Assembly (NCBI RefSeq): GCF_000203815.1
Contig: NW_004457715.1
Span: 186,001 to 250,000, forward strand
Direction: 5' to 3'
DNA length: 64,000 bases
From: Cavenderia fasciculata
Taxonomy: Eukaryota > Evosea > Eumycetozoa > Acytosteliales > Cavenderiaceae
The number at the start of each line of letters is the position of its first letter. Within the stretch, counting starts at the first letter, position 1. Below, piece after piece: positions 61,201-64,000 of this stretch. A program made the position numbers and the translations under genes. Under the pieces are notes generated by a model. It saw only the letters and a program-made list of their open reading frames with translations. It had not been told where the DNA came from and did no database searches.

Positions 61201-61634
61201 AAAGAAATCATCAAAGGGTATCTGAAAAGGTACTATTGACCAATATCAAGGAGAATCTTCAAAAGGATATTCAATCACGTACAAAGATTCAAATTCAATC
61301 ACTTCAAATGGATATGTTTACATCACCTACCACTGCAGCTATAGTTCCAAACTCTTCATCTGTGATGAGAGGAGGATCAGCCGATGAATCCTACATTGAA
61401 AAGGATCTTGCATTTACATGTAATCATTTCTTTTCAAAACGTAGATACTATAGTTCCATTCTTCCACAATTCCAAACCGATGTACAAAAACTATCAATCA
61501 TGTCTCCAACCACTCTCAATCATATCATTGAAGAATACAACCAAAAGTGGGTATCTCTTTCCTGTCCAGTTTGTCTTTACAACTTTTTACGTGAATTGGC
61601 AAATGATCCATTATCAAAACAATGGAAAGTTTAA
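55286..61634 (+). CDS. Large protein with RCC1-type seven-bladed propeller
   Basis: Five exons (55286-56096, 56161-56380, 56464-56812, 56908-58004, 58076-61634) give 2011 residues. The first 800 residues hold Ser/Asn/Gly low complexity and, between, short WD-like blades (KIVAMSFDPTAQWLLCLSHD; IGSSCIWWKTSNSEDFGIIS). Seven RCC1 repeats lie at about 1190-1585, each ending like WGNNTSGQLGHG, WGNGKYGQLGHG, FGSNEHGQLGLN, FGANAKGQLGHG, WGQGEHMCLGTG, CGSSEHGKLGIG and WGAGTHGQIGNG. RCC1 propellers serve as guanine-exchange or protein-binding platforms. The region after the repeats has helical segments and a Cys pair near the end (SLSCPVCLYNFL). No protein family with this order is known to me, and no catalytic activity can be assigned. 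Confidence 0.82.
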
Positions 61635-61886
61635 ATCAAATCGAATCGAATGTATATCAAAATAGTTTGATACAACTTTCTCTCTGTCAAAAACCTTTAC
61701 ACACTATAAATAAATAAATTCCTACCTTAACTTATTAAATTATATATTATCTAAATATTGTTGTAGTATTGTTCATTTTCATATTCATATGACCGAATGT
61801 TTCGTTTGTATATATATATATATTAATCTTGAGTTTATTTTAAATCTGTATCTTGTTTGTTATCTACCTATGTTTATGTTATCTAT

Positions 61887-62225
61887 CTATCTCGCTTCGA
61901 ATTGAATCACTATAGAAAAGAAGTAAATGTTAGTTTTGTTTGTTATCTAATCAATCTCAAGACTTTGTATCTGTCTATATCTATCTATGTCGATATCTAT
62001 ATCTATATCTATATCTATATTTATGTTCATACTCTTATCAGTTCTCTTCTTATACATAATACGGTAGGTACAATCTTTACATTTGATTGGTTCCTTTGGT
62101 TTGATTTCGTTTTCAGAACCACATTCTAATTGATTGTAGATAGAAAAGAATCTATTAGTCTCTTGTTTCACTCACTATAGTATTCAATGTATGTACATAC
62201 CACCACAAATATAAATACAAGGCAT
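61887..62225 (-). CDS. rpb12: DNA-directed RNA polymerases I, II and III subunit RPABC4 (Rpb12)
   Basis: Three small exons (62225-62201, 62125-62033, 61909-61887) give a 46-residue protein. Exon 1 is only 25 nt and exon 3 only 23 nt. Residues [36 protein letters not shown] and the end IQFEAR match the shared RNA polymerase subunit: zinc ligands C7, C10, C24, C27 (CGEC...CKDC), then YRIMYKKRT and the FEAR end. Its role is a structural zinc-ribbon subunit of all three nuclear polymerases. Intron 2 holds an ATCTAT microsatellite (about 61990-62020). The exons are easy to miss because no single open frame exceeds about 31 codons. The plus-strand gene downstream (62561) is divergent. Confidence 0.9.
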
Positions 62226-62560
62226 TTTCTAAAGATCTATATTAATTGAATGTGAATATATATATGTACAAAGCTACTAATATTAAACGAAAAAACTCCT
62301 TTCTCGTAGTACGATCGAATTTATTTCATTTTTTTTGAATAATTAGACAAACAAGTCGCAACTACCTCGTTTGTACTTGTTGGAGGACAGATCATTCAAT
62401 TAATAAACCAATGATACTCAATTGGTCTATAGAAACAACAAGATGTGAAGGTGAAATATTAATATACGCATTACCAATCATATATATATAAATATACTAT
62501 AATAAATATAAATATATATATATAGATATATATTATAACTATAATACATTGGCCTACAAT
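62226..62560. promoter_or_regulatory. Divergent promoter region between rpb12 and the zinc-finger gene
   Basis: 335 bp, A/T-rich, with a T-run at about 62330-62336 and TATATA repeats at 62480-62530 close to the plus-strand start. No gene seen. Confidence 0.4.
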
Positions 62561-62977
62561 ATGAGTTATTATGCATATAATGCAAATTTATCTGGTATGA
62601 GATTGGATCAATATGAAGAAGCAGAGATGGATCAACAGACTCAAGTGGTGATGAAACGAATTGAAGACTGTTTGCCGACATGTGTCATTTGTGGAGTTAA
62701 ATTAAATCCACTCTATGTCTACAAACATTTAGTGCATTGCCAACTGGTGTTGGGTATGGCCTTGGATACCATCTTTAAGGACACTGTCGATTTAAAAAAT
62801 CAACTATCTCAATCTCAAGCAATCGTCAGAGAAAAGGATTCACAAATTGAACAACTCCAAAAACAACTTGGTCAACAACATCTTGGACAACAACCAGACC
62901 AACAACAACAACAACCAGAATGTGTCAGTCTTGCCAAAGAAGAAGATCCTGATCCAGAACCAAAGTTTGTTTTATAA
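62561..62977 (+). CDS. Small CCHC-type zinc-finger / coiled-coil protein
   Basis: About 138 residues from ATG 62561 (MSYYAYNANLSGMRLDQYEE), single exon; an upstream TTG at 62549 is in frame but not a likely start. A zinc-finger-like pattern C-VI-C...H-x5-C lies at residues about 40-65 (CVICGVKLNPLYVYKHLVHC). It is followed by a predicted coiled coil (DLKNQLSQSQAIVREKDSQI, then EQLQKQL), a Gln-rich run and an acidic end. Function unknown. The organisation of zinc motif plus coiled coil suggests binding or dimerisation. It converges on the uroporphyrinogen-III synthase gene, with about 50 bp between stops. Confidence 0.65.
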   Translation: MSYYAYNANLSGMRLDQYEEAEMDQQTQVVMKRIEDCLPTCVICGVKLNPLYVYKHLVHCQLVLGMALDTIFKDTVDLKNQLSQSQAIVREKDSQIEQLQKQLGQQHLGQQPDQQQQQPECVSLAKEEDPDPEPKFVL

Positions 62978-63026
62978 ATCAAAAAGAAAAGGTATCAACC
63001 CTGACCTTTATTCATCCAATAAATAA

Positions 63027-64000
63027 TCATTTTTGATTATTATTATATTCCAAAATTGAATTGAGGAGTGATTGTGCATTGGGAGAGGATGAAGTAATAT
63101 TTGGTGTGATCTCATATTGTTCTTTTAAATGTTTTGTTGTAGTTGGTCCTATTGATGCTATTCTAATATTAGCACAACCGGTGTTACTTTCGGAATGAAT
63201 TAATGATTTATGATTATTTATAATATAGTCTACTCCACTTGGACTAAAAAATACAATCCATTGAATTCTATCTTTTATCATGTTTAATCTTGTCAATACC
63301 ATATCTTCTTCTTCATCTTGGCCACCACTACTAGTAGTACTGTTATTGTTGGTTGTATTTTCGTAAATAATCAATTCATCCAAAATGATATTATTTGATT
63401 TTAGAGTTGATGGTAATTCATCTCTTCGAATATTTCCACATAAATATAATACTCTATTATTATTATTATTGTTGTCAATTGATTTATGTTGTTTCTCTAT
63501 AATTCTATTTGATAATAAATTTGCATTTGATTCGACTATAATCATTTCTTTTAATTCGTTGATTGATGTACCATCATCATTATTATTATTATTATTATTT
63601 GTATTGAGTTGTTGTTGTTGTTGTAGATATTTGATTAATAAATTTAAAGATGATTCACCAACGAGAAAGATACCATTTCTAAACAACCTTAATATATCCA
63701 ATAATAAAAGGTTATGATCATCATTCTTTTCAACTATATTAATCAATGACTGCATTGCATTTGAACTAGTAATAACCAATGATGAATAATAATAATTCTT
63801 TTCATCACCAGTACTAGTACTAATATTCTTTAATGTTGTCAACACTTGTTGATCATTACAATTTAACTTTATAGTTAGCAAAGGTATAAACTCTACATTG
63901 AATCTTTTCTCTTTAAACAACTATATAGTAATCATATAAATAACATGTTAATACCAAATATATAGTATATATATACTACAAGTACTTACCATTAGATATG
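63027..64000 (-). CDS. hemD: Uroporphyrinogen-III synthase (partial, 5' end outside the window)
   Basis: Exon 63920-63027 encodes 297 residues to the stop. An 11-nt piece at 63990-64000 (ending CTAATG, then GTAAGT) is the end of the previous exon, so the start lies beyond the window. Features of the HEM4 family: VEFIPLLTI near the start of this part, SSLVITSSNAMQSL (first-lobe motif T/S-S-xxA), LVGESS, NRVLYLCGNIRRDELPSTLK (the G-N-xRRDxLP motif), IQWIVFFSPSGVDYII (SPSGV) and ASIGPTTTKHL (IGPTT). The enzyme closes hydroxymethylbilane to uroporphyrinogen III in haem synthesis. Asn runs and a Gly/Gln/Asp/Glu insert (SSGGQDEEED) are local expansions. The acceptor is CTATATAG before 63920. Confidence 0.9.

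Noticed and set aside
1-64000. CRISPR arrays, tRNA, rRNA or bacterial operons
   Set aside because: No spaced direct repeats, no tRNA fold and no rRNA motif seen; the gene structure with introns is eukaryotic.

Overview
The window is nuclear DNA of a social amoeba (dictyostelid). Coding and intergenic DNA are A/T-rich, with long Asn, Gln, Thr and Ser tracts. Introns are short, T-rich and of the GTATGT/GTAAGT...TAG type, intergenic DNA holds T-runs, and gene families typical of dictyostelids are present: F-box/LRR proteins, ankyrin proteins with repeated WLxxNR motifs, ComC/Tgr-like IPT-EGF membrane proteins, a GATA factor and WASP. Coding regions are less A/T-rich than in Dictyostelium discoideum, so another dictyostelid genus is likely; I cannot name the species.

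Layout. 1-5.6 kb: start of a gene running off the left edge, an F-box/LRR gene, and a RING-finger locus in two overlapping frames. 6-9 kb: a methyltransferase and a decayed ankyrin gene. 9-10.2 kb: gene-free DNA with a G-rich minisatellite, a direct repeat and a near-perfect hairpin. 10.2-13.9 kb: a 1203-residue GATA factor with five copies of a Cys/His module. 14.3-17 kb: an ankyrin gene and a sterol-desaturase-family enzyme. 17.6-20.8 kb: two tandem F-box/LRR paralogues. 21.2-27.5 kb: a 2043-residue surface protein of Fn3-like repeats. 27.5-29 kb: gene-poor DNA with a zinc-knuckle retroelement fossil and a hairpin. 29-39.4 kb: two tandem ComC/Tgr-like membrane proteins in 14 and 11 exons. 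39.9-45.9 kb: alpha-mannosidase and a GPI-type Cys-rich protein. 46.7-53.5 kb: ubiquitin C-terminal hydrolase, a Hippo/MST-type kinase with a predicted C-terminal membrane anchor, and WASP. 53.7-55 kb: two small loci broken by frameshifts. 55.3-64 kb: a 2011-residue RCC1 protein, RNA polymerase subunit Rpb12, a small zinc-finger protein and uroporphyrinogen-III synthase running off the right edge.

There is no operon logic. The recurring theme is surface recognition and adhesion genes that evolve by exon, domain and gene duplication, mixed with single-copy housekeeping and signalling genes. Exon joins were read by eye from splice signals. The joins keep the frame open and give coding lengths divisible by three, but they have not been checked against transcripts.
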